Source: Blastomyces gilchristii SLH14081
Lineage: Eukaryota > Ascomycota > Eurotiomycetes > Onygenales > Ajellomycetaceae
Length of the DNA stretch: 64,000 nucleotides
Assembly (NCBI RefSeq): GCF_000003855.2
Contig: NW_003101681.1
Location: forward strand, 6,049,707-6,113,706
Direction of reading: 5' to 3'
Part shown: positions 1 to 10,539 of the stretch, piece by piece
Position numbering within the stretch: position 1 is the first letter of the stretch
Layout of the letters: every line of letters starts with the position of its first letter
The notes under the pieces: generated by a model
Told to the model about the DNA's origin: nothing
The model's input: the letters and a program-made list of their open reading frames with translations, nothing else
The model's database searches: none
Position numbers and translations under genes: made by a program

Positions 1-156
1 GAGATTAAATGTATATTAGCATTCAAGCTGAGTTATAAATAGTATTCATGAACTTCAGTCTATATAGTTGTGTGTAGTCAAGAGCTGCTAACTCTATTAG
101 TTACACAAGAGATAGAAATAGAGGTAAAGAATCCGCGGGGAGCAGAATTTCTTACA
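1..156. mobile_element. LTR remnant, Gypsy-2 family
   Basis: This is the end of an LTR that starts outside the window. It matches the terminal part of the two Gypsy-2 LTRs (15039-15296 and 45957-46194) nearly base for base apart from C/T and G/A differences, and it ends in the same TTCTTACA at 149-156. The next base belongs to a LINE ORF2 fragment, so this LTR was inserted into LINE-0. Whether it is a solo LTR or one end of a full element cannot be seen from this window. Confidence 0.85.
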
Positions 157-693
157 GATTCAGCTGTGAAAAAGAATTCAGAATTAAGCAGATCTATTCA
201 AAAAATTATATTCTGATCTTTTATAAAGAGAAAAATAAAAGAATCTTATTTAGATAAGTGAAATGAAAGCTAGCAGAAATAAAAGAAGAGTATGCATTAT
301 TCAAGATTTAAAACAAAACTCAAGTGAAAATCTTGTTTAATTAAATATAAAAAGAAAATATTCTCATCTATAATACAGCTGAAACTAGAACATAGCTATT
401 TCAAATCTTATATATAAAGATTTGATGATAGATTTAATTCAATAGAATGCTTATTCTGCAATGCAAATGAGAATTCTAAGTATATTATAATATACTGTGC
501 ATTATACAATAGTCTCAGAGTCAGATTGAAAGAGAAGTATAATCTAAATCAATTAAATATGAGATTCTGATTCTCAAGTGAGACAGAAATTAAATACTTA
601 ATAGACTTTCTATCAGAAACTCAAGCAGCTATAAGAAAATGACTAAATTCTGAAATATCTGAATATGAAGAGAAGGAAATTAATCAAATATAG
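157..693 (+). pseudogene. LINE-0 ORF2 C-terminus
   Basis: This is the last roughly 178 codons of the LINE ORF2, covering the region after RNase H and the Cys/His-rich C-terminal motif, recognised by alignment with 8204-8736. In-frame stops sit where the better copies have Trp or Gln. The 5' part of the gene lies beyond the LTR remnant at the window edge, so it is both truncated and point-mutated. Confidence 0.8.
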
Positions 694-1052
694 TCTATTA
701 AAATAGCTATATACTATCTTTTAATAATTTGTTTTATTACAGTCTCTCTTTACTTTATCTTTTTCTTTTAATTCTTTTCTATCTATCTATTTAATATATC
801 TATCTTTAAGACTGTGTTCTCTTTTCTTTTATCATGATATTGTCAAATGATTTCAAAGTATCAGAAAATGTTAAAATGCTGTAATTTATAAACAGTTTTT
901 ATATTCTGAGCTGAAATTTTCAGATTTTGCATATCTGAAATTAATGAATGTATAATAGTTAACTTTACAGATATAGAAAAAACTCTGAGAACTAAAAGTT
1001 CTCAGATAGATATTATAGTCTCTGACTATATACATCTATAATTGAAGAATAA
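157..1052 (+). mobile_element. LINE-0, 3' fragment of the Tad-like LINE family
   Basis: This matches the last part of LINE-1 (about 8204-9120): the C-terminal part of ORF2 (157-693, stop TAG at 691-693), then the 3' UTR with the CTGAGAACT/AGTTCTCAG hairpin (985-1005) and the start of an AAT-type tail at about 1040-1052. It is more heavily mutated than LINE-1. It is cut on the left by the LTR remnant and on the right by the start of a TGTGACGG sequence taken as the Gypsy-1 LTR. Confidence 0.85.
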
Positions 1053-1364
1053 TGTGACGGACTGCGTCTGATCAATTATATAGACTATTCTGTTACACTT
1101 CACAGATTTCTACTGTTTCAATTCTCAGTCACTTTACAGATTTCTAACATTCTAATTCTCGGTCGCTGATTCTCAGCTGAAAACCTACAGAATTTCTATT
1201 CTTTCACTCTGAAGCTTCACCGCGTACGTCACTGCATACATGTATAAATATTCATCTCAATCACTGATTTTCACACTTTCTCTTTCTTTTCTTCTCAAAT
1301 GTTTTTCTCTCTGTTATATAAGATCTATATATTATACTGATCTATTCAGTGTAGATCTCTTACA
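1053..1364 (+). repeat. putative 5' LTR of Gypsy-1
   Basis: The stretch begins TGTGACGG directly after the LINE-0 tail and could end at TCTTACA (1358-1364), giving TG...CA ends with short inverted termini (TGTGA / TTACA). No second LTR of this family is in the window because the 3' half of Gypsy-1 is displaced beyond 64 kb, so both the LTR length and its right end are inferred. The 1365-1463 stretch and, after LINE-1, 9142-9340 would then be the leader before gag. I see no gene in either. Confidence 0.45.
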
Positions 1365-1478
1365 CTAGAAAAATGTTCATTATCTTCTTATTAAAAATGA
1401 TTATTCATATATTATCTTCTCATTAGAAATGATTATTCATCAAGAGATATCTGAATATGTAAATAACACATAGAAAAG

Positions 1479-3140
1479 CAGTGATACTGTTTCACTTTAA
1501 CCGATTTGTGAGACCGCTCCACCACGAACTCGCTCGATTTTTCGAATAAGAACCCGCCGATAGATCCATCGAAAAGCCCTCGATCATACGAGCATTCTGA
1601 CCCCATCGCCGACCGCATACCCTGTGTGGTGGTGGAGTTATCCAGCCAAACGTGAACCGGACGTTGTTTGAAACTCCTGTGTGGGATTATCCCCTGTTCT
1701 CCCCTATCACATCACAACCCCGGGCCAGAGTGCCATACAAATTGTAAGGTGAAGTGACCTAGTCATATGCACCAATCTTCTCAATTTTGAAAGATCCCTG
1801 ACCTGTAGTTGTGAAGATATCCGAGGAGTGACCTCCGCGAAAACCCTGTTCATCTTTGATGTTTCAAAACACCAACACCAAGTCTCACCCTCGTACCGTC
1901 CTTCCCAATCTGGCCCATCCCCAGCAGAAAAATACAAAAAGATATCTCAGTAATAATATCAAGCACATAATCAACAGACTCTTCTGAAGTGCAATCTCCA
2001 CAGTCTGTTGCCAGTGTATCTAGACTTCAACACCAAGTCTCACCCTTGTACTACCCCTCTCAATCTGGCCCATCCCCGGCAGAATGATACAAAAAGATAC
2101 CTTGATAACAGCATTCAATACATAATCAGTGAACAATGAGTCAACAGCATATCAACAACTATAAAATCAGTATATCTCAAGATCTGACTGAGCCTTTGAT
2201 CTCTGCACAGTGAGATATATTAAATCTAGTTTTAATACCTCAATATTCACTAGATTCTGTAAGAGATTGAGAACAGCAATACTAGATTTCTATTGAATTT
2301 GAGAATTAACTCTATATTGATATAATCATTGACAAAGTCTTCTATTTTAAGATATAAATAACCAGTTTCTTTACATCCTGCTGACAATATTTATATTATT
2401 ATATAGAAATAGACTTATATTCTCTATAATATCAAGACTCTGAAGAGAGAAAGTCTTAATAGAGAGTATATAGTAGTGTATATCTTAGCAGTTTCTATCT
2501 CATTCTTCTACAGCAGTTAATGCAAAAAAAAAAGATCTTAGAAATAGTTTTTTACTTCTCTTGAAAAAGTAAGATGTTTTTCTCTGAGTTTTATACAATA
2601 TTCTTTCAAAGAATTAAAAACAGAGTTATTTTCTGTCATAATTTCATATTCTTTTAAGTAAGAATTACTTTTTCAGTGACTGAAGAGCTTTTATTAATAC
2701 TTAATTCTTTTTTACACTCTTTATTAACTGATTTGAGTTGCACACTTATTGTGTGAGAAGAATTGAATGATTTAGAATAAAATTGAATAGTTTTAATCAA
2801 TTTCTCTGCAAAAAATTAATTTATTTTTTATCAGTTTTTCTCTTAAAAACTGTTATATTATCTGATTTATTATCAATTGATATCATACTTTTTCTCACTG
2901 TATTTCAAGAAAGAGATTGTAAAGATTTTATTAATTTATGTTAAAAATCAATTTTAGTTTATTAGATTCTCTTCAAAAATCTAATCTAGTTACTGAACTA
3001 GTGTGAAAAAAATCAGATATTTTATATATAAAAGTCTTTTATTCTTCTTTTGAAACAGTCTGATCAATTTTTCAATTGAAAACAGACTTAGAAATATCTC
3101 AAGTGAAACAGTCTGATCAACTTTTCATTGAGTGAGAATA
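1479..3140 (+). other. LINE-1 5' UTR
   Basis: The first part (about 1510-2110) keeps CpG and G/C runs that are rare elsewhere and is related to 33905-34449 and 34860-35487 in the other LINEs. A segment of about 130 bp is present twice (around 1840-1960 and 2020-2130). From about 2190 on, the UTR is AT-rich and contains an A-run at about 2524-2534, at the same place as the T-runs of LINE-3 (33570) and LINE-2 (34478). Open frames here (for example 1433-1618 and 1707-1937 on the - strand) are not conserved as proteins between copies, and I do not call them genes. Confidence 0.7.
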
Positions 3141-4745
3141 ATGAGTTCAAAAATACACTCAGTTGATATGGAAAAAGATGCTTTCTCAAATACTATTTCT
3201 GAGATTGAAATTCTGAAGAGAAGAAAGAAAGAAGAAATAGAGAAATAACAAGTTCTTGAAATACAGAAACTTGAAAAAGTAAGCAAGATTCTTGAAAAGC
3301 AGTATCTGAGTGAGATAAATGAAGAAGTTCTGTTAATTCTTTATACTCAGACTAAACAACTACAGAAGATGATCAAGTTCAAACTTGAAATCTCAAATAC
3401 AGTTTAAAAAACCTTGAAAATTCCTAGCATAATCACTGACTCTTTATCTTACTCTTCTTCTTTCTTTTTTCCTACTTCTTCTTCTTCTTTAAATTAGAAG
3501 AAAACATATGCTTAAGCAGCTGAATCTGCTGTCTCTAAATCTGCTATCTCAAAACCTGCTCAAAATCCTGAGAAAACTGAGAAGAATACTGCTCATGCCT
3601 CTATTCATAGAAAAGTGAAAAAGAAAATATAAAAAGAGAAAAACTTTCAAATCTTCAGAAATAGAAGATATATTCTCAAAGTCTCAAATCAGAACATTCT
3701 GCAAAGAAACAGACTAAACTCAAATCTCATTTTCAGAATCAGAAATGAAATTAATCAGCAGTTCTTTTCTCAGTTGATGACTGATATTGAAGTTCAAAAA
3801 TTAGTTATAGCTTCAATTGAGTTATCATTCTTTGAAAACTTCATTATTCTGACTACAATGTCTGAATTCAGTGCTGAATTCCTTATTCAGAATGAGAATC
3901 TCTGAAAGTCAGCAGTAGAATCTTTGCTAAACACAATAATTCTATATAAAAGATATAAAAAGTGAGATAAATTCATTCTTTATAATATTTCAGTTGAAAT
4001 TTTTGACTATGAAGAAGAAATACTACTTCTTAAAAATGAATTGAAAGAATACAACTCTATTCAACTGAGAAAGAAGCCTGTATAACTAAATTCAATTGAG
4101 TTCAGACAAAGCAGGAGAAATGCCTCTGTTCTAGTATATATAAAAACACTTGAACAGTCAAAGATCTCTGAAGTAAGAGTAGCAGATTTGAAAATGAGAG
4201 TTTATGAATACAAAGACTCAAGAATGAATCTCAAAGCTCAAACACAGTGTTCAAACTGTCAAAGATATGAACACTTTACAATCTCATATTTTAGAGACTC
4301 AAAATGTGTATTCTGTGCCAGAGATCACAAAACTAGTGAGTATAAATGTGAAACATGCTCAAAAAGAGATGAAATATATTATCACACTCTGCTTAAGTGC
4401 TCTAATTGCAAAGAAAAACATGCATCTAGCTTAAAAGAATATATATTTACTTCTAGAACTCAAAAGAACTGAAGAAAAGATGAAGCTCAAAGTCAATCTA
4501 GAACTGAAGAGAAGAGTCAAGCCAGTAGACTTACAACTGCAAGTTTAAAAAGAAGAAACTCTCAACTATTTAAATCTTCAAACTTCAATTCTTCAGCTAA
4601 ATATAAACAGAATTTGAATCCTCAAACTTCTGTTAAGATTAGAGAATTGAGAAATGACTCTGATGATAAACTAGATATAATACAAGCAGTTGAGATCTCT
4701 ACTTTTCAAAATAGTTATAATCTACTATCTGATGATAGTGACTAG
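3141..4745 (+). pseudogene. LINE-1 ORF1, gag-like zinc-knuckle protein
   Basis: Reading from the ATG at 3141 to TAG at 4743-4745 gives exactly 535 codons with no net frameshift. LINE-3 ORF1 has the same length. The N-terminal half is charged and Lys/Glu-rich and looks coiled-coil-like. The C-terminal third (4188-4472) has three clustered Cys/His motifs of the zinc-knuckle type (CSNC...H, CVFC...H...C, CSNC...H). The last Cys of the first motif reads Tyr. ORF1 proteins of this LINE type bind RNA in the retrotransposition complex. TGA or TAA codons interrupt the frame at Trp and Gln positions. ORF2 begins 29 bp downstream. Confidence 0.9.
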
Positions 4746-4774
4746 ATTCTACTCTATCTCTACTCTCTTTTAGT

Positions 4775-7700
4775 ATGAATATATAACAAAAATAATAAAA
4801 AAGTTTAAAAACTCTTTAAAAATCACATTTATTCAAAATAATGTGAATAGAAACTTAAATTATATTTATTCTTGTCTTCAAATTGTATTTGAATAAAAAG
4901 TTGATTTTATACTATTTCAGGAACTGAATTTTGATGCTGAGCAGAATTACATTATTTCTCATTCAAGCTACTACTGCTTTCTATCTCAAAAGTCTGAGAT
5001 AAAGTCAAGAGTAGTGATCTATGAAAGAAAGAGATCAAGATATTAATTTAATCTAAGATTTAATATCATGTCTGACTCTGATATTCTGATGAGTGATATT
5101 ATAGATAAAGAAAATGAGTTTGATACTATACAGCTCATAAATATCTATAATAAAAAGTCATTGAAGAAAAATAACAATATCTGAACAATTGATAGAGAAT
5201 TTCTGAACATAACTTTATCAAGAAACTCTATAATTGCAGGAGATTTCAATGCACATCATCTCTGATGAAATTCAGAATGCAAGAGAGCAGTGAGAGCTGA
5301 TAATCTGATTGAATGAATCTTTGAGCATTCAATAGAATTGATTAATAAGTCTGATCAATAAACATTCTTTAGAAAAGACATGAAACAGAAGTCTATTATA
5401 GATCTAATCTTCATATCATAAAATCTAATGAAAAGAAGACTTGTAAACTGATTTATTGATTCAAATGAGACATCAGAATCAGGTTATGAGATTATTCAAT
5501 TTGATATTGAACTGAGTGAAAAACAAATGAGTGAAAATCCTCTTCTCTCTAATCAGTATAACTTTGAAAAAGCTGATTGAAAAGCAGTTGAAGAAAGTAT
5601 ATAACTGTTAAAATCTGAAAGACAGAATAAGCTATATTGAAATTCTGATCAAGATATCTCAAATGAAATGCTTAAGAATAGAGTGAAGCTTATTACATCT
5701 ATTATTTCAACAAGTGTTAGAGATAATATTTTAAAAAGAAAATCTTCTGAGTATTCAAAATCTTGATGAAATGAGAATATCTCATCTAAAAGAAAAGAAT
5801 TAGCTACTGCTAGAAGAGATTAAAAGAATGATATAATATCTGATAAAGAGTTCAAAGCTGTCAGAAATGAATATTTCTCAAATATTAAAAGAGCTAAAAC
5901 AGACTGCTGAAATAAATTTCTTGAAGAAGCACAAGAGAAGAAAGTTTTTAAAGCTTTTAACTATACTAAAACAAGAAGTGTAGCAAAACTTTCAGCCTTA
6001 GAATATGAGTTTCAGAATGAATCATATACAGTAAACTCTTTTGAGAAAAAATATCAAGCTTTCATGAGAATTCTCTTTCAGAACTCATCAGATTCAGATT
6101 CAGATTCAGAGAAAGAGAATATATCACTTCTTAACTACATTAATGAAAATGACTGGAAATGGCCTGATCTTACATAAGATGAATTAGAGTCAGCTATCTT
6201 CTCAAGTTCTGTTAAAACTGCTGCAGATTCTGATTCAATTAATCACTTGATTATTCAAAATACATATTCCTACTTAAAGAATGAATATTTTGAGCTCTTT
6301 GTCAATTTCTTGAAAAATGAATATTATTCTGAATGCTGGAGAGAAGCCACTGAAGTGATTCTTATAAAATCTAATAGAAAAACTTCAATTTCTAAGTTTT
6401 ATAGAGTAATATCCCTATTGAACTGTCTAGAAAAGATTTTAGAAAAGATAATAACTACTCAACTATCTTTTATAAGCTCTATAGATGATTCTCTTTTATT
6501 CAGTGAATAAATAAGAGATAGAAAACAGTGTTCTCTAATTAACACTGTTCTCTCAGTTGTTCATGATATTTAAATAGCAAAGCATGAGGATCTGGTCTCA
6601 ACTGCAGTTTTTATTGATATAAAAGAAGCATTTGATCATGTTTCAAAGTCAAAGTTAATTCAGACATTGAAGATATTAAAACTGTCACTTTCTCTAATAA
6701 AATAAGTTAACTGTTTTATATCTAAAAGAATTATATCACTCTTCTTTGATGAAATGAAACAAGATAACACTGAGATAAAAATAGAAGTATCACAGAAATC
6801 TCTAATCTCACTCATTTTATTTGTAATATACACTGCATATCTATTCAAAAATAGAAATATGAGAATAGTGCAATCTCTGAGTTATATGAATGATATTAGT
6901 CTAGTCTACAGCTCAAAAACTATCAAAGAGAATTTGAAAGTAATTAAAGAAGCTGCAAAGAAAATCTTTGTTAGAGTAGATATTAATCAAATTTAATTTA
7001 ATATGAATAAAACTGAGTTAATTCATTTCTTTTCTAAATTCAATGAGAAAGAACTATCTCTAACTCTTTTAAATAGAGAGATTAAACTCAGTGTAAATAT
7101 CAAATGATTAGAAGTATGATTAAACTCTAAGTTAAATTTTAAATATCACATTTAACAAAGAACTGTCAAGACAGAAAGACTATTGAATAACATAATCAGA
7201 CTATCAAATACAGAGAGAGGTCTATTCTTCCAGGCTATGAGACAGTTATATATAGCCTGTATTACATCAGTAGCTGATTATGAAGTTCAAGTTTGATGAA
7301 ATAATCAAGAGAATTTCACTGAACTCTTTCAAAGTCTGTAAAACAGAGCCTTGAGAAGAATTCTGAAAGCATTCAAATCATCTCTTATTAAAGTAATGGA
7401 AATTGAAGCTTCAATTCCTCCTTCTGCTATTAGATTTGAAAAGGCCTGTATGAACTATGCTCTGAGAGTTGTAAAGATGAGCTCAAATCATATAATCAGA
7501 GAAAGAGTCTCTTCTTCATTTTCATCAATTAACTCTGGAAATGAACTGCATTGAAATAGATTTCTTGATTGAAATGAAAATAATTCTTCAAAGAAAATGT
7601 CTTCTCAACTGTACAGACTATGCTCTCTGATTAAAAATCAATTTTCTTCTTTAAATATTGAAAAAGTTGATTATGAGAAGTTATCACTCTGGAGAGAAAA

Positions 7701-8736
7701 GCTTGAATCTCTTATAGACTTACAAATAAGTGAACTATTAAAAGAGAAAGAATATAAACAGCATTTGAAGAGAATTTCTACAATCAATATAAAAGACTCT
7801 ATTCTGATTTATTCAGATGACTCAAAAAATGAGAACTTGAATAGATTAGATGCAGGCATTGCTTATACTGAAGATAATATCAATTTTATCTCAGATTTCT
7901 GAAATCTAGGCTGTGAATGTGAAGTCTTTGATGCTGAACTATTTGTAATAGTGAAAGCTTTCAAACTCATTGAAATAAAATCTCATAAAAGAGGAAATTG
8001 TTTGAAACAGGTATGAATATTCTCTGATAGTCAAGCTGCTTTAAAAAGACTTAGAAATAGTCAGATTCATAATAATCAAATGAATCTTAAACTGATCTTA
8101 AACTCTGTTTTGAAAATTTAAAAGAGAAGAATATCAAAGCTGATAATTTATCTGCACTAAGTTCCTGCTCATATAAATATTCATGATAATAAATTGGCTA
8201 ATTCAGCTGCAAAAAAGAGTGTAGAATTAAGTAGATCTATTCAAAAAATTGTGTTCTGATCTTTTATAAAGAGAAAAATAAAAGAATCTTGTTTAGACAA
8301 GTGAAATGAAAGCTGGCAGAAACAAAAGAAGAGTATACATTATTCAAGATTTAAAACAAAACCCAAGTGGAAATCTTGTTTAATTAAATGTAAAAAGAAA
8401 ATATTGTCATCTATAATACAGCTGAAACTAGAACATCACTATTTCAAATCTTATATACAAAGATTTGATAATAGATTTGACTCAATAGAATGCTCATTCT
8501 GCAATACAAATGAGAATCCTGAGTATATTGTAATACACTGTGCATTATACAATAGTCTCAGAGCCAGATTGAAAGAGAAGTATAATCTAAATCAATTAAA
8601 TATGAGATTCATATTCTCAACTGAGACAGGAATTAAATACTTAATAGACTTTCTATCAGAAACTCAAGCTGCTATAAGAAAATAGCTAAATTCAGAATTA
8701 TCTGAATATGAAGAGGAGAAAATCAATCAGATATAG
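4775..8736 (+). pseudogene. LINE-1 ORF2: endonuclease, reverse transcriptase, RNase H
   Basis: From about 4800 to the stop at 8734-8736 the whole gene lies in one frame. Only the A-rich start differs by 1 nt from the ATG at 4775. Domains in order: an APE-type endonuclease (about 4843-5500, with the GDFNAHH catalytic motif), reverse transcriptase (about 6150-7000, catalytic box reading YMND instead of the expected Y-x-D-D), an RNase H domain (about 7790-8220, with DSQAAL), and a C-terminal Cys/His motif (CSFC...H...C, about 8490-8540). The enzyme would nick the target and copy the LINE RNA in place. Many TGA codons at Trp sites and TAA/TAG at Gln sites break it. Intact TGG codons persist (for example near 6150), so TGA is damage rather than an altered code. 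Confidence 0.93.
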
Positions 8737-9045
8737 TCTGTTAAAACAGCTATACACTCTCTTTTAATAATTTGTTTTGTTATAGTCTCTCTTTACTTTA
8801 TCTTTTTCTTTATCTTTTTCTTTCAATTTCTTTCTATACTATCTATTTAATGTGTCTATCTTTGAGACTGTGTTCTTTTTCTCTTTTCCTTTGTCATGAT
8901 ATTGTCAAATGGTTTCAAAGTATCAAAAGATGTTAAAACACTGTAATTTGTAAACAGTTTTTGTATTCTGAGCTGGAATTTTCTGATTTTGCATATCTGC
9001 AATTGATGAATGTATAATAGTTAACTTTACAGACGTAGGAAAAAC

Positions 9046-9068
9046 CCTGAGAACTAAAAGTTCTCAGG
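9046..9068 (+). other. conserved hairpin in the LINE 3' UTR
   Basis: A perfect 10-bp stem, CCTGAGAACT / AGTTCTCAGG, with a 3-nt loop lies about 40 bp before the AAT tail. The same hairpin occurs at 985-1005 (9-bp stem in LINE-0), 20510-20532 (LINE-2) and 27064-27086 (LINE-3). It has stayed paired while the surroundings mutated. By analogy with other LINEs it may be the structure recognised by the reverse transcriptase, but that role is inferred. Confidence 0.75.
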
Positions 9069-9340
9069 TAGATATCATAGTCTCTGACTGCATACATCTA
9101 TAATTGAAGAATAATAATAATAATAATAACACATAGAAAAGAGAAACAATCAGTTAAAGCAGACACTGAGTTCTCAGATAGAAGCTTGCTCATCAGTCAT
9201 TCTAACCTTATAACAAGATCTTATAAAGAGAATATCAGTAAAAGATCTGAGAGTTCTGACACTACAGATATATGAGATATTCATACAATTACACTTCTTT
9301 CAATTCCACAGATATCACATATTCAACAATCAATATAATC

Positions 9341-10515
9341 ATGTCTAATGATACTATGAAAGAACTCTCAAACATAAGCATAGATGCAGTGTCACAGTGA
9401 CTCTGAGCAATGTTGAAATTACAATAATAATAAATAGCTGATATGCATGCAACTTAACAATATCAATATGAAGAAATTCAACAATTATCTCAATAAGAAA
9501 TCTCTGTACAGACAATTTCAATACTGACAGAATTGAATATAAAAGCACTGAAAGAATACTTAGATACTCTTACATATTTTAATGCTTCTGATCTCACTCT
9601 CTACTCATTATGAAGAATGAAAATGCTCATGAAACTGAGTGTAGATAAAGATGTCATTGATTCATTAACTAATCAAGATTAATATATCAATAAACAATTG
9701 AAGAATCGCATGAAACAGAAGTTTCATTCATGAATGAAAGCATGTGAACCAGTGTTGTGAATGTCTGATAATATCATTAAATATCTTAATATTCTGTTTC
9801 AAGACACTGTTATACAACAGAAAGTGTTAGATTGATTACAGAGTACTTAACAGAGAAATACTTCTCTTATAATATTCATCTCTGACTTCAACATCAAGAT
9901 TCTAGAAGCAGGTAATTAATCTTGAGAGAATTGAATGAAGATTAGTATGCTTAAGAAGATATTAACTTTTGAACTCTTACAGACTCTTGTAAGTATAGAC
10001 AAAGACCAGACTTATAAAGATTTCTGCACACAGCTCTGAACATTAAATGACTGTCTTATCAAGCTCAAGACTATATAGAACAGTGATAGAAGATGTTACA
10101 TTCATATATCTGTGCTGAGAAATAACTCAGTCAATCATACATCTACACTGAGAAATAACAACAATGATGCAGATGCTATAAACTGAGTAGACTTGAATAT
10201 CTATATATAAGTAAGAGTCTTCACTGTCTGAACAGGCTTCTAAGTTTCTGAAATCACTTCTGAAGAAGTCACTGATTAATGTCAATGAGAAGTATACATT
10301 AACTGTAACTGATCAGAGTATATTACTTTTAACTGTTGATCAGTCTATGTATCTTCTTATTCAAAGAATGAATCAGTGCCTGTCTATATCAATCACATTA
10401 CATTAGAGAAGGATTCAGAAGATAACTATAAAAATATCTCAATGAAACAGAAAAAAGATTAACTTCTGTTCAAATTTGCAAGCAGAAGCTTGAAGAGATC
10501 AGATAACAATAATTT
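9341..10515 (+). pseudogene. Gypsy-1 gag
   Basis: Reading from the ATG at 9341 gives a Gln-rich N-terminus and then a long frame interrupted only by TGA (Trp) and TAA/TAG (Gln) codons, with the composition of a gypsy capsid protein. I place the end just before the protease-like segment. A clear zinc knuckle is not preserved. The assignment rests mainly on its position between leader and protease and on the regular pattern of recoverable stops. Confidence 0.6.
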
Positions 10516-10539
10516 AAAGAGAAAATGACAATGAATGCA

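Larger units (their letters stand above)
1479..9126 (+). mobile_element. LINE-1, full-length Tad-like non-LTR retrotransposon
   Basis: A 7.65-kb element flanked by a 15-bp target-site duplication, TAACACATAGAAAAG, at 1464-1478 and 9127-9141. It has a 5' UTR with a GC-richer patch (about 1510-2110), ORF1 (3141-4745), ORF2 (4775-8736), a 3' UTR with a conserved hairpin and a tail of AAT repeats (about 9106-9129; its edge with the TSD is ambiguous). LINE-2 and LINE-3 are the same family in the opposite orientation. It lies in the leader of Gypsy-1. Nonsense mutations in both ORFs make it inactive. Confidence 0.95.

Noticed and set aside
4775..8736. Alternative genetic code with TGA read as Trp (mitochondrial or Mycoplasma-like origin)
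   Set aside because: TGA does fall at expected Trp codons, but TGG is still used for Trp in the same gene, and TAA/TAG appear at expected Gln codons. Copies of the same element differ at these sites by G/A and C/T. This is mutational damage to nuclear transposons.
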